Positions 16,824 to 25,828 of a stretch of 47,587 bases of DNA are shown here, in pieces. The notes under the pieces were generated by a model. That model did no database searches. It saw only the letters and a list, made by a program, of their open reading frames with translations, and was not told where the DNA came from. The translations under genes and the position numbers were made by a program. The DNA is from Pseudomonadota bacterium (GTDB taxonomy: Bacteria > Pseudomonadota > Alphaproteobacteria > Rhizobiales > Xanthobacteraceae): positions 1-47,587 of the forward strand of contig JAEYRD010000004.1 of NCBI GenBank assembly GCA_023435725.1, given 5' to 3'. Positions within the stretch are counted from its first letter, which is position 1; every line of letters starts with the position of its first letter.

Positions 16824-17594
16824 TCAACTCCCCAGCCACATCGTCAGCACCACCGCGGTCATGTTGTTCAGCGCGTGGAGCACGATCGTCAGCCAGAGCG
16901 AGTTGGCGCGATAGCGCATGTAGCCGAACCACAGGCCGATCGTGAAGACCTCGGCGAGGAAGTACATGTCGTACTGCAGATGCACGACCGTCCACACCAA
17001 TGACGACAGGATGATCGCGCCGGGCACGCGCAGGAAGCTTGCCGACCAGCCGCGATAGAGGAAGCCGCGCGCCAGGACCTCTTCCGACATCGGCGCAGCC
17101 ACGCTGAAGGCGACCAGCAGCAGGAGCGCCGCGCCCTTGTCGCGGCCCGATTTCAACAGATCGGTCATGAAGCCCGGCGTCGCTTCGCGGCCAAGGCCGC
17201 GCGACACCGTCTCCCAGGCCAGCACGAGCACGATGAGGCCGACGGCGCCGAACAGGAGCTGCTTCCAGGATGGCCAATGCAGCGCGAGATAGTCGACGAA
17301 GGACGCCTTCTTGATGCGGATGGCAAGCCACACCGCGGCAAGCGTCGCCGGCAGGCCCATGATAACAGACAGCGCCAGCGCCTGAGGCTCGCGACCGACG
17401 AGCTGGATCGAGGCCATATCGACCGGGAGCCCGCGTAGCGCCACCAGCAGGACGATCGCGCCGACCTGGCCGACGAACATCGCGACGAAGACGAAGAGGC
17501 CCCACAGCGACGTGCCCCAGAACTTCCAGACCCGCGGCGCGTGCTCCGCGGGCGTCACGGTGAGCGGCGGATGGTCGGGATTGAGGGAATCCAT
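16824..17594 (-). CDS. CPBP-family intramembrane glutamic protease (CAAX-like)
   Basis: A 256-residue polytopic membrane protein of the CPBP (Abi/CAAX protease) family. The catalytic motif is Glu171-Glu172 with Arg176 in SEEVLARGFLYRGW. The other conserved histidines are His205 in WTVVHLQYD and His240 in VLHALNNMTA. Family members cleave prenylated or other membrane peptides, or protect against bacteriocins; the target here is unknown. Several membrane helices precede the motif (FVFVAMFVGQVGAIVLLVAL and others). A GTG at 17621 would overlap the stop of the AidB-like gene as GTGA and add nine residues (VSLPNESLS). Either start means tight linkage to that gene. Confidence 0.9.
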   Translation of the reverse strand: MDSLNPDHPPLTVTPAEHAPRVWKFWGTSLWGLFVFVAMFVGQVGAIVLLVALRGLPVDMASIQLVGREPQALALSVIMGLPATLAAVWLAIRIKKASFVDYLALHWPSWKQLLFGAVGLIVLVLAWETVSRGLGREATPGFMTDLLKSGRDKGAALLLLVAFSVAAPMSEEVLARGFLYRGWSASFLRVPGAIILSSLVWTVVHLQYDMYFLAEVFTIGLWFGYMRYRANSLWLTIVLHALNNMTAVVLTMWLGS

Positions 17595-17617
17595 CGACAG
17601 GCTTTCGTTTGGGAGGC

Positions 17618-19261
17618 TCACGGCAGTGCCCGCTCCAGCAGCGCACGCACCTCGCCGCCCTCCAGCTCCACCGCGCCGTACATGCTGGCATGGTTTGCGG
17701 CGAGCCGCGTGGCGGCGAACAGTTCGGCGTGCTGCGGCGATACGCCATTGAGGGCGGCTGCAGCGGCAAGCAATGCAAGCTTCTCGACGGCGAGGCGCGC
17801 AAAGCGCTCGCCATCGGCGCGGCGGAAAGTCTTGCCGATGAACGCGACGGCCTCGCCTGCCCCTGGCAGCCCCTTCGTCTCGGTCGCGAGCGATTGCAGC
17901 ACCGCCATCGCCGCCTCCGGCTCGCGCGCGAGCGCCCGCAGCACGTCGAGGCACATGACGTTGCCCGATCCTTCCCAGATCGCGTTGACCGGCGACTCCC
18001 GGTAGTGGCGCGCCAGGATGCCGTCCTCGACATAGCCATTGCCGCCGAGGCATTCCATCGCCTCGTAGAGAAACGCCGGCGCGCTCTTGCAGGTCCAGTA
18101 TTTGATCGCGGGCGTGAGCAGCCGCATATAGGCGGCCTCCGCCGCATCGTAGGGCGTGCGGTCGAAGGCGCGGCAAAGCCGCATCACCAACGCGACGCTC
18201 GCTTCCACATGCAGCGCCATGTCCGAGAGCACGGCCTGCATCAGCGGCTGATCGGCGAGATGTTTCTGGAAAACGCTGCGGTGACGCGCATGATGCAGCG
18301 CATGCGCGAGCCCCGAGCGCATCAGGCCGACAGAGGCGATCGCGCAATCCTGCCGCGTGAGTTGCACCATCTGGATGATGGTGCGGATGCCCTTGCCCTC
18401 CTCGCCGACCCGCTCTGCATAGGCGCCGACGAACTCGACTTCCGAGGACGCGTTCGAACGATTGCCGAGCTTGTCCTTCAAGCGCTGGAACTGGACGGCG
18501 TTGACCGATCGATCCGGCGCAAAGCGCGGCATGAAGAAACAGGTCAGTCCCGCGTCGGCCTGCGCCAGCACCAGGAACGCATCGCACATCGGTGCCGACA
18601 TGAACCATTTGTGGCCGGTGATACGATAGGCGTTCCCGTCCCGCGCAGCGCGCGTCATGTTGGCGCGAACGTCGGTGCCGCCCTGCTTCTCCGTCATGCC
18701 CATGCCGAGCGTCATGCCGCGCTTGTCCCACCACGGCGCGAAGGTGGGATCGTAGCTCTTTGTCGACAGCACCGGCATCACCTTGCCGAGCAGGTCCGGC
18801 TGCATCGCCAGCGCAGCAACGGAAGCGCGCGTCATCGTGATCGGGCAGAGATGCCCGGTCTCGACTTGCGAGGCGATGTAGAACTTTGCCGCGCGAATGA
18901 CCTCGGCGGCATCGCCCGCAGGCCTGCCATCCGCCGTCCACGTCGAATTGTGCACGCCGGCATGCGCGCTATGCGCCATCAGCTCGTGATAGGCCGGATG
19001 AAACTCGACCTGGTCGCGGCGATTTCCCTTTGCATCGAAGGTGCGGAGCTTCGGCGTGTTCTCGTTCGCCGCGCGCCCGCGATCGGCCATCGCGGCCGAG
19101 CCCCAATGCTTGCCGAACTCCGACAACTCCCGTTCCGCCGCGGCGCCACCATTGGCCTTCACCGCGTCGACCAGCGGCCGATCCACGGCGAAGAGATCGA
19201 CGTCCTCGAACGGCGGCGACTGGTTGAAGACCTCGTGGGTCGCGAAGCTCGGCTGGGTCAT
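17618..19261 (-). CDS. aidB: AidB-like acyl-CoA dehydrogenase
   Basis: A 547-residue flavoprotein of the acyl-CoA dehydrogenase superfamily. Its length and layout fit the AidB subgroup (E. coli AidB is about 540 residues). Key blocks are TEKQGGTDVRANMT with GHKWFMSAPMCDAFLV (flavin and substrate region), KDKLGNRSNASSEVEF and the C-terminal ECLGGNGYVEDGILARHYRE. The AidB-type opening THEVFNQSPPFEDVDLFAVD is also present. In E. coli AidB is induced in the alkylation response, binds DNA and may protect it; this member may equally act on an isovaleryl-type acyl-CoA. It is followed immediately by the CPBP protease gene. Confidence 0.9.
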   Translation of the reverse strand: MTQPSFATHEVFNQSPPFEDVDLFAVDRPLVDAVKANGGAAAERELSEFGKHWGSAAMADRGRAANENTPKLRTFDAKGNRRDQVEFHPAYHELMAHSAHAGVHNSTWTADGRPAGDAAEVIRAAKFYIASQVETGHLCPITMTRASVAALAMQPDLLGKVMPVLSTKSYDPTFAPWWDKRGMTLGMGMTEKQGGTDVRANMTRAARDGNAYRITGHKWFMSAPMCDAFLVLAQADAGLTCFFMPRFAPDRSVNAVQFQRLKDKLGNRSNASSEVEFVGAYAERVGEEGKGIRTIIQMVQLTRQDCAIASVGLMRSGLAHALHHARHRSVFQKHLADQPLMQAVLSDMALHVEASVALVMRLCRAFDRTPYDAAEAAYMRLLTPAIKYWTCKSAPAFLYEAMECLGGNGYVEDGILARHYRESPVNAIWEGSGNVMCLDVLRALAREPEAAMAVLQSLATETKGLPGAGEAVAFIGKTFRRADGERFARLAVEKLALLAAAAALNGVSPQHAELFAATRLAANHASMYGAVELEGGEVRALLERALP

Positions 19262-19281
19262 CTGGTTTCCTCGGCGCGGAA

Positions 19282-20031
19282 TCAGTTCCGCCGCGGCTGG
19301 ATCGCGAAATCATAGGCCGCCCCGCCCGCCCCCGGCAGGGAAAAATGCCACCACTCCTTCGAATAGTTCACAAAGCCTTGCCGGGCCATCGCAGCCACCA
19401 GCCGCTTGCGCCACGCGCGCTGGTCCGGATTGATCGACGGTGCCGCGGTATGCCCCTTCGCGTCGGTACAATCGTATCCGGTGCCCATGTCGACGCTACC
19501 TTCAGGCGGCCGCGCCGCGACCGGCGCCGTGCAGTCGGCATAGGCCTTCGATGGGTCATATTTGCCGGAGTTGTCGGCCTTCAGATCGACCAGGGTGAGG
19601 TCGAGCGCGGCACCGGTGGAATGCTGCGAACGGCTCGCGATGTAGCCGAGGCGGAACAGCTCCGTCTTGGGAATCCTCGGATTGTAGCGCCGCTCGGCGG
19701 CCGTCTCGTGGCCGTTCTGCGACCACGTCACCATGTCGACCGAGGCCCGCGCCGGCCGGTAGCAGTCGAACATCTTGAGCGACAGGTTTTGCGCCGCGAG
19801 CTCCTGCTGAACCGCCTTCAGCCGCAGCCCCACCTCCCGCTTCACCACGCATTCGCCGGCGCCATACCCCGCGAGCGGACGGCCTACGAAATTGTTGGAG
19901 GTGGCGTAGCGGATGTCCTGGACGATGGTGGGATCGACGTCGCGCAAATAGACGAAGCCGCCGGGGAGCGATTGGGCGTGGGCCCCGCCAGCGAGTATCG
20001 TAACCAAGAGCACTGTTAGAATTGTCTTCAA
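19282..20031 (-). CDS. Exported D-alanyl-D-alanine dipeptidase (M15D, VanX/DdpX-like)
   Basis: A 249-residue zinc dipeptidase expected to cut D-Ala-D-Ala from cell-wall turnover. The VanX residues are all visible: Arg92 in FDCYRPARA, zinc ligands His137 and Asp144 in SQHSTGAALDLT, catalytic Glu226 and zinc ligand His229 in SKEWWHFSLP. A signal peptide (MKTILTVLLVTILAGGAHAQ) sends it to the periplasm. It ends 20 bases before the AidB-like gene on the same strand, so they may share a transcript, and it is divergent from pyrB. No vanH or vanA partner is seen, so a role in resistance is not suggested; peptidoglycan recycling is more likely. Confidence 0.93.
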   Translation of the reverse strand: MKTILTVLLVTILAGGAHAQSLPGGFVYLRDVDPTIVQDIRYATSNNFVGRPLAGYGAGECVVKREVGLRLKAVQQELAAQNLSLKMFDCYRPARASVDMVTWSQNGHETAAERRYNPRIPKTELFRLGYIASRSQHSTGAALDLTLVDLKADNSGKYDPSKAYADCTAPVAARPPEGSVDMGTGYDCTDAKGHTAAPSINPDQRAWRKRLVAAMARQGFVNYSKEWWHFSLPGAGGAAYDFAIQPRRN

Positions 20032-20047
20032 CGGAAGCCCCCCACAT

Positions 20048-20077
20048 CGTCATGGCCGGGCTTGTCCCGGCATGACG
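20048..20077. repeat. Dispersed palindromic repeat (CGTCATGGCCGGG...CCCGGCATGACG)
   Basis: An inverted repeat of about 30 bases, CGTCATGGCCGGG then CTTGT then CCCGGCATGACG, lying between the dipeptidase and pyrB. Copies of this CGTCATGGCCGGGCTTGTCC type are common intergenic hairpins in Bradyrhizobium and Rhodopseudomonas. It belongs to a different class from the repeats at 2906 and 41654, and is similar in spirit to the one at 37315. Confidence 0.7.
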
Positions 20078-20200
20078 GAGACAGTTGCAACGGTCCAAAC
20101 CGCGACACCAAGCGGCAAGACCGACAGATCAGGGGATAACTCACTTCCTCCGCTTTGGCCCTTGCCCACCCCGCCATCCCCGCCTATAGCTCTGCTTTTA

Positions 20201-21148
20201 ATGACATCGAAATCGACCTTCGTCCTCGGCCACCGGCATTTGCTGGGCATCGAGGGCCTTTCCGCCGCCGACATCACCGGCCTCCTCGACCTGTCCGAAG
20301 AATATGTCGAGCTCAACCGCCAGGTTGACAAGAAGCGCACCGTCCTGCGTGGACGGACGCAAGTAAACCTCTTCTTCGAGGCGTCCACCCGGACCCAGTC
20401 CTCGTTCGAGCTCGCCGGAAAACGGCTGGGCGCCGACGTCATGAACATGTCGGTGTCCTCGTCGTCGATCCGCAAGGGTGAAACCCTGATCGACACCGCG
20501 ATGACGCTGAACGCGATGCATCCGGACATCCTGGTGGTGCGCCATCACGCCTCTGGCGCGGTGGAACTGCTGGCCCGCAAGGTTGACGGTTCCGTGATCA
20601 ATGCCGGCGATGGCGCGCATGAGCATCCGACGCAGGCCCTGCTCGACGCGCTGACCATCCGCCGCAACAAGGGCCGCATCGAGGGGCTCGTGGTCGCGAT
20701 CTGCGGCGACGTGCTGCATTCGCGCGTTGCCCGCTCCAACATCATCCTGCTCAACACGATGGGGGCCCGCGTCCGCGTCGTCGGTCCCTCCACGCTGCTG
20801 CCGCCCGGCATCGAACGGATGGGCGTCGAGGTCGCGCGTGACATGCGCGAGGGCCTCGAAGGCGCCGACATCGTGATGATGCTGCGGCTCCAGCGCGAGC
20901 GCATGAACGGCTCGTTCGTGCCCTCGTCCTCGGAGTATTTCAACTATTTCGGGCTCGACCAGAAAAAGCTCGCCTACGCCAAGCCGGACGCACTCGTGAT
21001 GCATCCCGGCCCCATGAACCGCGGCGTGGAGATCGACTCGGCCGTGGCCGACGGCGCGCAGTCCCTGATCCGCGAACAGGTGGAGATGGGTGTCGCCGTA
21101 CGCATGGCCGTGCTGGAAGCGCTCGCCCGCAACTTGCCGAACGCGTGA
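20201..21148 (+). CDS. pyrB: Aspartate carbamoyltransferase, catalytic chain
   Basis: A 315-residue enzyme that condenses carbamoyl phosphate with aspartate, the committed step of pyrimidine synthesis. The carbamoyl-phosphate loop is EASTRTQSSFELAGKRLGAD (Ser62-Thr-Arg-Thr). HPTQALLD and the C-terminal HPGPMNRGVEI complete the active site. The ATG at 20201 gives the normal length; the frame is open upstream only through repeat-derived sequence. It overlaps the next gene by one base (TGATG). No pyrI regulatory chain is present. In this class the adjacent dihydroorotase-like chain is thought to be needed for holoenzyme assembly. Confidence 0.98.
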   Translation: MTSKSTFVLGHRHLLGIEGLSAADITGLLDLSEEYVELNRQVDKKRTVLRGRTQVNLFFEASTRTQSSFELAGKRLGADVMNMSVSSSSIRKGETLIDTAMTLNAMHPDILVVRHHASGAVELLARKVDGSVINAGDGAHEHPTQALLDALTIRRNKGRIEGLVVAICGDVLHSRVARSNIILLNTMGARVRVVGPSTLLPPGIERMGVEVARDMREGLEGADIVMMLRLQRERMNGSFVPSSSEYFNYFGLDQKKLAYAKPDALVMHPGPMNRGVEIDSAVADGAQSLIREQVEMGVAVRMAVLEALARNLPNA

Positions 21149-22455
21149 TGCCGATGTTGACCGACCGCCGACCGATCCTGCTCGCCAATGCCCGCGTCGT
21201 CGATCCCAGCGGGGATTTCGACGGCGTCGGTGATGTCCTGATCGCCGATGGCAGCATCCGCGAGACCCGCCGCGGCATCGGAGCGGCCGGCGTCCCCGAG
21301 GGGACCGACATCGTCAACTGCTCCGGCAAGATCGTGGCGCCGGGCCTGATCGACATGCGCGCCTTTGTCGGAGAACCCGGCTTCAGCCATCGCGAGACCT
21401 TTGCTTCCGCGAGCCAGGCGGCCGCGACGGGCGGCATCACCACCATCATCTGCCAGCCCGACACCTCGCCCGTCATCGACAATTCGGCGACCGTCGACTT
21501 CGTGATGCGGCGTGCCCGCGACACCGCGATCGTGAACATCCTGCCGATGGCGGCGCTGACCAAGGGCATGCGCGGCGAGGAGATGACCGAATTCGGCCTC
21601 CTCAAGGCCGCCGGTGCGATCGCCTTCAGCGACGGCGACCGCAGCGTGACCGATGCGCAGGTGATGCGCCGGGCGCTGACTTACGCCCGTGATTTCGACG
21701 CGCTCATCGTGCACCACACCGAGGACCCCGATCTCGTCGGCGAAGGCGTGATGAACGAAGGCGAGTTCGCGACCCGGCTCGGCCTGATGGGCATTCCGAA
21801 CGCCGCCGAAGCGGTGATCCTCGAGCGCGACATGCGCCTCGTTGCACTGACCGGCGGCCGCTACCACGCGGCCTCGTTGTCCTGCATCGACTCGCTCGAG
21901 ATCCTCAAGCGCGCCCGCGACGCCGGGCTCGCCGTCAGCGCCTCGGTCTCGATCAACCATCTCGCGCTGAACGAGAACGACATCGGTCCCTACCGTTCGT
22001 TCCTGAAGCTCTCGCCGCCGCTGCGGACGGAGGACGATCGCCGCGCGCTGGTGGCGGCGGTGGCCTCCGGTCTCGTCGACGTCATCATGTCCGACCACAA
22101 TCCGCAGGACGTCGAGGTCAAGCGCCTGCCGTTCGCGGAAGCCGCTTCCGGCGCCGTCGGGCTCGAGACCATGCTGCCCGCGGGCCTGCGCCTCGTGCAT
22201 AATGGCGAGATGGAGCTGAAGACGCTGATCAGGGCGATGTCGACGCGGCCGGCGGAACTGCTCGGGCTAGCAGGCGGAACCCTGCGCGCAGGCAGCCCGG
22301 CCGACGTCATCGTGATCGACCCCGATACGCCCTGGGTGGTCGATCCCGCCGACCTCAAATCGCCCTGCAAGAATACCCCGTTCGACGAGGCCCGCTTTAC
22401 AGGCCGCGTGGTGCGCACCATTGTCGGCGGACGGACGGTCTACGAGCATGTCTGA
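21148..22455 (+). CDS. Dihydroorotase-like protein lacking metal ligands (PyrX / PyrC' type)
   Basis: A 435-residue amidohydrolase-fold protein with full dihydroorotase length and layout, coupled to pyrB. The metal site appears destroyed. The expected DxHxHxREPG reads LIDMRAFVGEPG, with Arg71 and Phe73 in place of both histidines. The RxHxxHxS-type block reads GRYHAASLSC, missing its second histidine. The DHAPH block reads SDHNPQD. Such non-catalytic chains are known in Pseudomonas (PyrC'), where they hold the aspartate carbamoyltransferase dodecamer together. I infer the same role here; a true dihydroorotase should lie elsewhere in the genome. GTG at 21145 and ATG at 21154 are alternative starts. 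Confidence 0.9.
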   Translation: MPMLTDRRPILLANARVVDPSGDFDGVGDVLIADGSIRETRRGIGAAGVPEGTDIVNCSGKIVAPGLIDMRAFVGEPGFSHRETFASASQAAATGGITTIICQPDTSPVIDNSATVDFVMRRARDTAIVNILPMAALTKGMRGEEMTEFGLLKAAGAIAFSDGDRSVTDAQVMRRALTYARDFDALIVHHTEDPDLVGEGVMNEGEFATRLGLMGIPNAAEAVILERDMRLVALTGGRYHAASLSCIDSLEILKRARDAGLAVSASVSINHLALNENDIGPYRSFLKLSPPLRTEDDRRALVAAVASGLVDVIMSDHNPQDVEVKRLPFAEAASGAVGLETMLPAGLRLVHNGEMELKTLIRAMSTRPAELLGLAGGTLRAGSPADVIVIDPDTPWVVDPADLKSPCKNTPFDEARFTGRVVRTIVGGRTVYEHV

Positions 22456-22517
22456 CGTGCGGGATCACGCGTGGCGTTTCGGTTCGACATGGAGATGCAG
22501 CCATTGGAGATGCAGCG

Positions 22518-23114
22518 ATGGCGCTTGAAACATTCCTGCCGGTGGCCCTCGTCATCGGCTACCTCCTCGGCTCGATTCCATTCGGGCTGATTCTCACCAA
22601 GCTTGCCGGCACGCAGGATCTGCGCTCGATCGGCTCCGGCAATATCGGCGCCACCAATGTGCTGCGGACGGGACGCAAGGGCCTTGCCGCGGCAACCCTG
22701 CTGCTCGACGCGCTCAAGGGCACGGCGGCGGTGGTGATCGCCGGCACCATCGCAGGACCCAATGCCGCGATGGTGGCCGGGCTCGGCGCTTTCCTCGGCC
22801 ATCTCTTTCCAGTCTGGCTCAAGTTCCGGGGCGGCAAGGGCGTCGCCGTCTATATCGGCATCCTGCTCGGCCTGTTCTGGCCGGGCGCGGTGGTGTTCTG
22901 CCTGCTCTGGTTAGCTACCGCCTTCACCACCCGCTACTCCTCGCTCTCGGCGCTGGTGGCAGCTTTCGTCACGCCGCTGTTCCTGTGGTGGTTCGGCCAC
23001 CCCGCACTGGCCTCGCTGTTCGCGGTGCTGACGCTGCTGCTGTTCTACATGCATCGCGAGAACATCAAGCGGCTGCAATCGGGCAAGGAAGGCCGGATCG
23101 GCGAGAAGGCCTGA
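22518..23114 (+). CDS. plsY: Acyl-phosphate glycerol-3-phosphate acyltransferase
   Basis: A 198-residue inner-membrane enzyme that transfers an acyl group from acyl-phosphate to glycerol-3-phosphate, the first step of phospholipid synthesis. The three family motifs are visible: GSGNIGATNVLRTGRKG (residues 39-55), KFRGGKGVAV and the C-terminal FYMHRENIKRL. About five hydrophobic helices separate them. It follows the pyrimidine genes by about 60 bases and may be read from the same promoter. Confidence 0.97.
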   Translation: MALETFLPVALVIGYLLGSIPFGLILTKLAGTQDLRSIGSGNIGATNVLRTGRKGLAAATLLLDALKGTAAVVIAGTIAGPNAAMVAGLGAFLGHLFPVWLKFRGGKGVAVYIGILLGLFWPGAVVFCLLWLATAFTTRYSSLSALVAAFVTPLFLWWFGHPALASLFAVLTLLLFYMHRENIKRLQSGKEGRIGEKA

Positions 23115-23263
23115 GCGGGAAAAAGTACGGATACCGCCGCACCGCTTCCGCATTATGTGCCAAATTCTGTTCGCAACTCGCCGCCGACTCGCGGCCGGAG
23201 TGGCGAACGGGTTCCACGGCTGTCATCCTGACAGCGCAAAATGGCATTACGCGGTTGCTCAGA

Positions 23264-24478
23264 ATGAGCGAGAAGATTGTCGACGCGAATGACGAGGCTG
23301 GCTCGCAGGGTTCAGCCCGTAGCGCGGCAAGCCGGTTGCTCACATTGACCAACATCTGGTCCGATGCGCCCTCGCCGCCTCCTGCGCCAGAACCCGCCCC
23401 CGTTTTGCCACCGGCGCCGCAGCCGGATCCCGTCGCGCAAACTCCGGCGCCTGCCGAGGTCGTAATCACGGCCGCGCCCGCTGCGCCCGATCATGCCGCC
23501 TCCAAGCAATGGCCGCCGCAAAGACTGTCGCTGGCGCTTCAGGGCGGCGGCACCTTCGCCGCCTTCACATGGGGCGTGCTCGAGCGGCTGCTCGAAGAGC
23601 CGTCCATCGAATTCGACAGCATCAGTGGCGCGAGCGCCGGCGCGATCAATGCGCTGCTGCTGGCCTGCGGCCTTGCCGAGGGCGGCCGCGAAGCTGCCCG
23701 CGCGCGGCTGAACCGGTTCTGGGTCCGGCTGATGCACGAGGCCTCGTTCCGCTCGCTGATGCTGGTCGGCGGATTTTCGGCGGCGGGAAGCTCGGTCGCC
23801 TTCGGTCCGACGCTGCGCTCCGGTCAGTTCGATCCGTTCGATCTCGATCCGCTGCGGCATGCGCTGTCGCGAGACATCAATTTTGCCGCCTTGCGCGACG
23901 CGGCCTGCCCAAGGCTTCTGATCGCGGCGACGCGGATCCGCGACGGCCAGCAGCAGATCTTCCGCAACGACGCCGTGACCACCGACGTCGCGCTGGCCTC
24001 GACCTGCCCGCCTCTGGTTCACTGCGCCGTCGAGATCGACGGCGAGGCCTATTGGGACGGCGGCTTCGGCGGCAATCCGCCGCTGCTGAAGCTGGCTCGG
24101 GAAACGACGACCTCCGACGTCCTGCTCGTCCAGGTCACGCCGGCACGCGACAGCTACGTGCCGATCACGCTTGCCGCGATCGACCGCAGGCTCGACCAGA
24201 TCGCGGCCAACGCCGCCCTCAAGGCCGAGATCGCGGCTATCGAATGGGCTCAGTCGCACGCCGCGCCTTCGCTGCGACTTTTCAGGATCGCTGCAGAGGA
24301 CTTCATCGACGGCCTGGCGCAGCGCTCATCGACCGATCTCGGCCGCGGCTTCATCCGGCTGCTGCATCGGAGCGGCCGCGAAGCCGCCGGGCACTGGCTT
24401 GGGCAAGGTGCGACTCCGGGTGCAGCGTCGCCCGCATCCGGTCTGCGCGCTGTTTCCGCCGAACCTGCGCTAGCCTGA
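23264..24478 (+). CDS. Patatin-like phospholipase
   Basis: A 404-residue serine lipid acyl hydrolase. The Ser-Asp dyad is Ser124 in SGASAGAINA (GxSxG) and Asp265 in YWDGGFGGNPP (DGG). The oxyanion loop is LALQGGGTFAAF, residues 90-101. Before the catalytic domain lies a proline-rich linker of about 50 residues (repeated P-A-P between residues 36 and 76), an unusual lead that could be a flexible tether. There is no clear signal peptide. The ATG at 23264 is preferred because upstream codons run through plsY and a non-coding gap. It converges with the amidase gene and overlaps it by nine bases. Confidence 0.9.
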   Translation: MSEKIVDANDEAGSQGSARSAASRLLTLTNIWSDAPSPPPAPEPAPVLPPAPQPDPVAQTPAPAEVVITAAPAAPDHAASKQWPPQRLSLALQGGGTFAAFTWGVLERLLEEPSIEFDSISGASAGAINALLLACGLAEGGREAARARLNRFWVRLMHEASFRSLMLVGGFSAAGSSVAFGPTLRSGQFDPFDLDPLRHALSRDINFAALRDAACPRLLIAATRIRDGQQQIFRNDAVTTDVALASTCPPLVHCAVEIDGEAYWDGGFGGNPPLLKLARETTTSDVLLVQVTPARDSYVPITLAAIDRRLDQIAANAALKAEIAAIEWAQSHAAPSLRLFRIAAEDFIDGLAQRSSTDLGRGFIRLLHRSGREAAGHWLGQGATPGAASPASGLRAVSAEPALA

Positions 24479-25714
24479 CTTCGCCAGCGCCTCCTCGAGG
24501 AACCACGCTGCCGCAAGCGCATGCGCGTCATTGCCGAAGCGCGCGATCACCTGCACGCCGATCGGCAGGCCGCCGACCTTCAGCACCGGCACGTTGACGC
24601 AAGGATTGCCCATCAGCGTCCAGAGCCGGTTGTAGCGAGGGGAGCCGGTCGAGGCGAGCTCTTTGGCCGGCGCGGTGCCCGGCGCCGAATAGGTGAGCAG
24701 CACATCGACGCCCTCGAACACTTCGCCGAGCTCCCGGCGGCCGCGGCGGCCGATCCGGCGCGCCTCGTCATATTCCTTCGGCGTCAGCCCGACCGTCGCA
24801 TCGAGGCTGGCGCGCAGCATCGGCGCGATCTCCTCGTGATGCTCGGAAAACTCCCAGGCGAGCGCGCGATGTGCCTCGAAATCCTGGATGATCGGGTGGA
24901 TGCGCCAGGCCTCCCGTACCGCCTCGGGCAGATCGATGGTCTGCACGCTGGCGCCGGCACGCTCGGCCGCCTTGATCGCAGCCTGCAAGCCCTCCTCGGC
25001 AGCCGGCTCCACGGAATCAGCAAATTCCTGCCTGACCACACCGATGCGCGGAGATTTGGCCGCAACAATGCCGGAGAACTCGGTCCGGCCGGTCATCGCC
25101 AGCAGTCCGCGCGCGAGATCTTCCGCACGCGATCCGAACAGGCCGACGGTGTCGAGCGCCCACGAATAGCACTTCACGCCGACCGTCGGCAGCATCCGGA
25201 ACGATGGCTTGATCGCGGCAGCACCGCAATAGGCCGCAGGCCGGATCACCGAGCCGCCGGTCTGGGTGCCGAGCGCCAGCGGAATCATGCCGGCGCCGAC
25301 GGCGGCGGCCGAGCCCGAGGACGAGCCCCCCGGCGAATGGCTCGCATTGTGCGGATTGAGCGTCGCCGTCGGATCGCGCGAGGCAAACGCCGTCGTCGTG
25401 GTCTTGCCGATGATGGTCGCCCCTGCCCGTTTCAGCATCATCACGACGGGCGCATCGCCGCGCGGCTGCCAGCCGCGATAGATCTCCGAGCCCATCTCGG
25501 TCGGGAAATCGGCGGTGTCGATGATGTCCTTGATGCCGACCGCGATGCCCCGCAGCGGGCCGGCGCTTTGCGCCTTCGCGGACTTGTCATGGCGGACGAA
25601 GGCGCGGACGTCCTTCTCCCTGGCCTCGATCGCCGCATGCGATTGGGCGATGGCGGCATCGGGCGAAAGCTCGCCCGCTTCGATGCGGCGCTGGAGGTCG
25701 GCGAGTGAGATCAT
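24470..25714 (-). CDS. Amidase (amidase signature family)
   Basis: A 414-residue amidase with the Ser-cisSer-Lys triad: Lys62 in GIAVGIKDIIDTADFP, Ser131 in SPGGSSSGSAAAVG and Ser155 in LGTQTGGSVIRPAAYCG. It is shorter than GatA and does not belong to the gat operon, so it is more likely a catabolic amidase acting on a free amide or a nitrile-derived substrate; the substrate is not readable. It lies alone, tail to tail with the patatin gene and head to head with dprA. Confidence 0.93.
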   Translation of the reverse strand: MISLADLQRRIEAGELSPDAAIAQSHAAIEAREKDVRAFVRHDKSAKAQSAGPLRGIAVGIKDIIDTADFPTEMGSEIYRGWQPRGDAPVVMMLKRAGATIIGKTTTTAFASRDPTATLNPHNASHSPGGSSSGSAAAVGAGMIPLALGTQTGGSVIRPAAYCGAAAIKPSFRMLPTVGVKCYSWALDTVGLFGSRAEDLARGLLAMTGRTEFSGIVAAKSPRIGVVRQEFADSVEPAAEEGLQAAIKAAERAGASVQTIDLPEAVREAWRIHPIIQDFEAHRALAWEFSEHHEEIAPMLRASLDATVGLTPKEYDEARRIGRRGRRELGEVFEGVDVLLTYSAPGTAPAKELASTGSPRYNRLWTLMGNPCVNVPVLKVGGLPIGVQVIARFGNDAHALAAAWFLEEALAKSG

Positions 25715-25817
25715 GGCAAAACCCTTCTTATTGGGATCGCTTTTAGCATCGCGACGAGGTCGCGCAAGCGCACGGAGCTGTTGCCCACGCCCTCAGGTTG
25801 TTCCATGCTGTCCCTGC

Positions 25818-25823
25818 AAGGAG
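25818..25823 (+). promoter_or_regulatory. Ribosome binding site that fixes the dprA start at GTG
   Basis: AAGGAG lies five bases before GTG at 25829. Two in-frame ATG codons further upstream (25781 and 25805) have nothing comparable, and the later one would place this site inside the coding sequence. Confidence 0.8.
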
Positions 25824-25828
25824 ACGCC

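Noticed and set aside
19282..20031. Vancomycin resistance operon
   Set aside because: Only a VanX-like dipeptidase is present; no vanH, vanA or two-component genes. A cell-wall recycling role is simpler.
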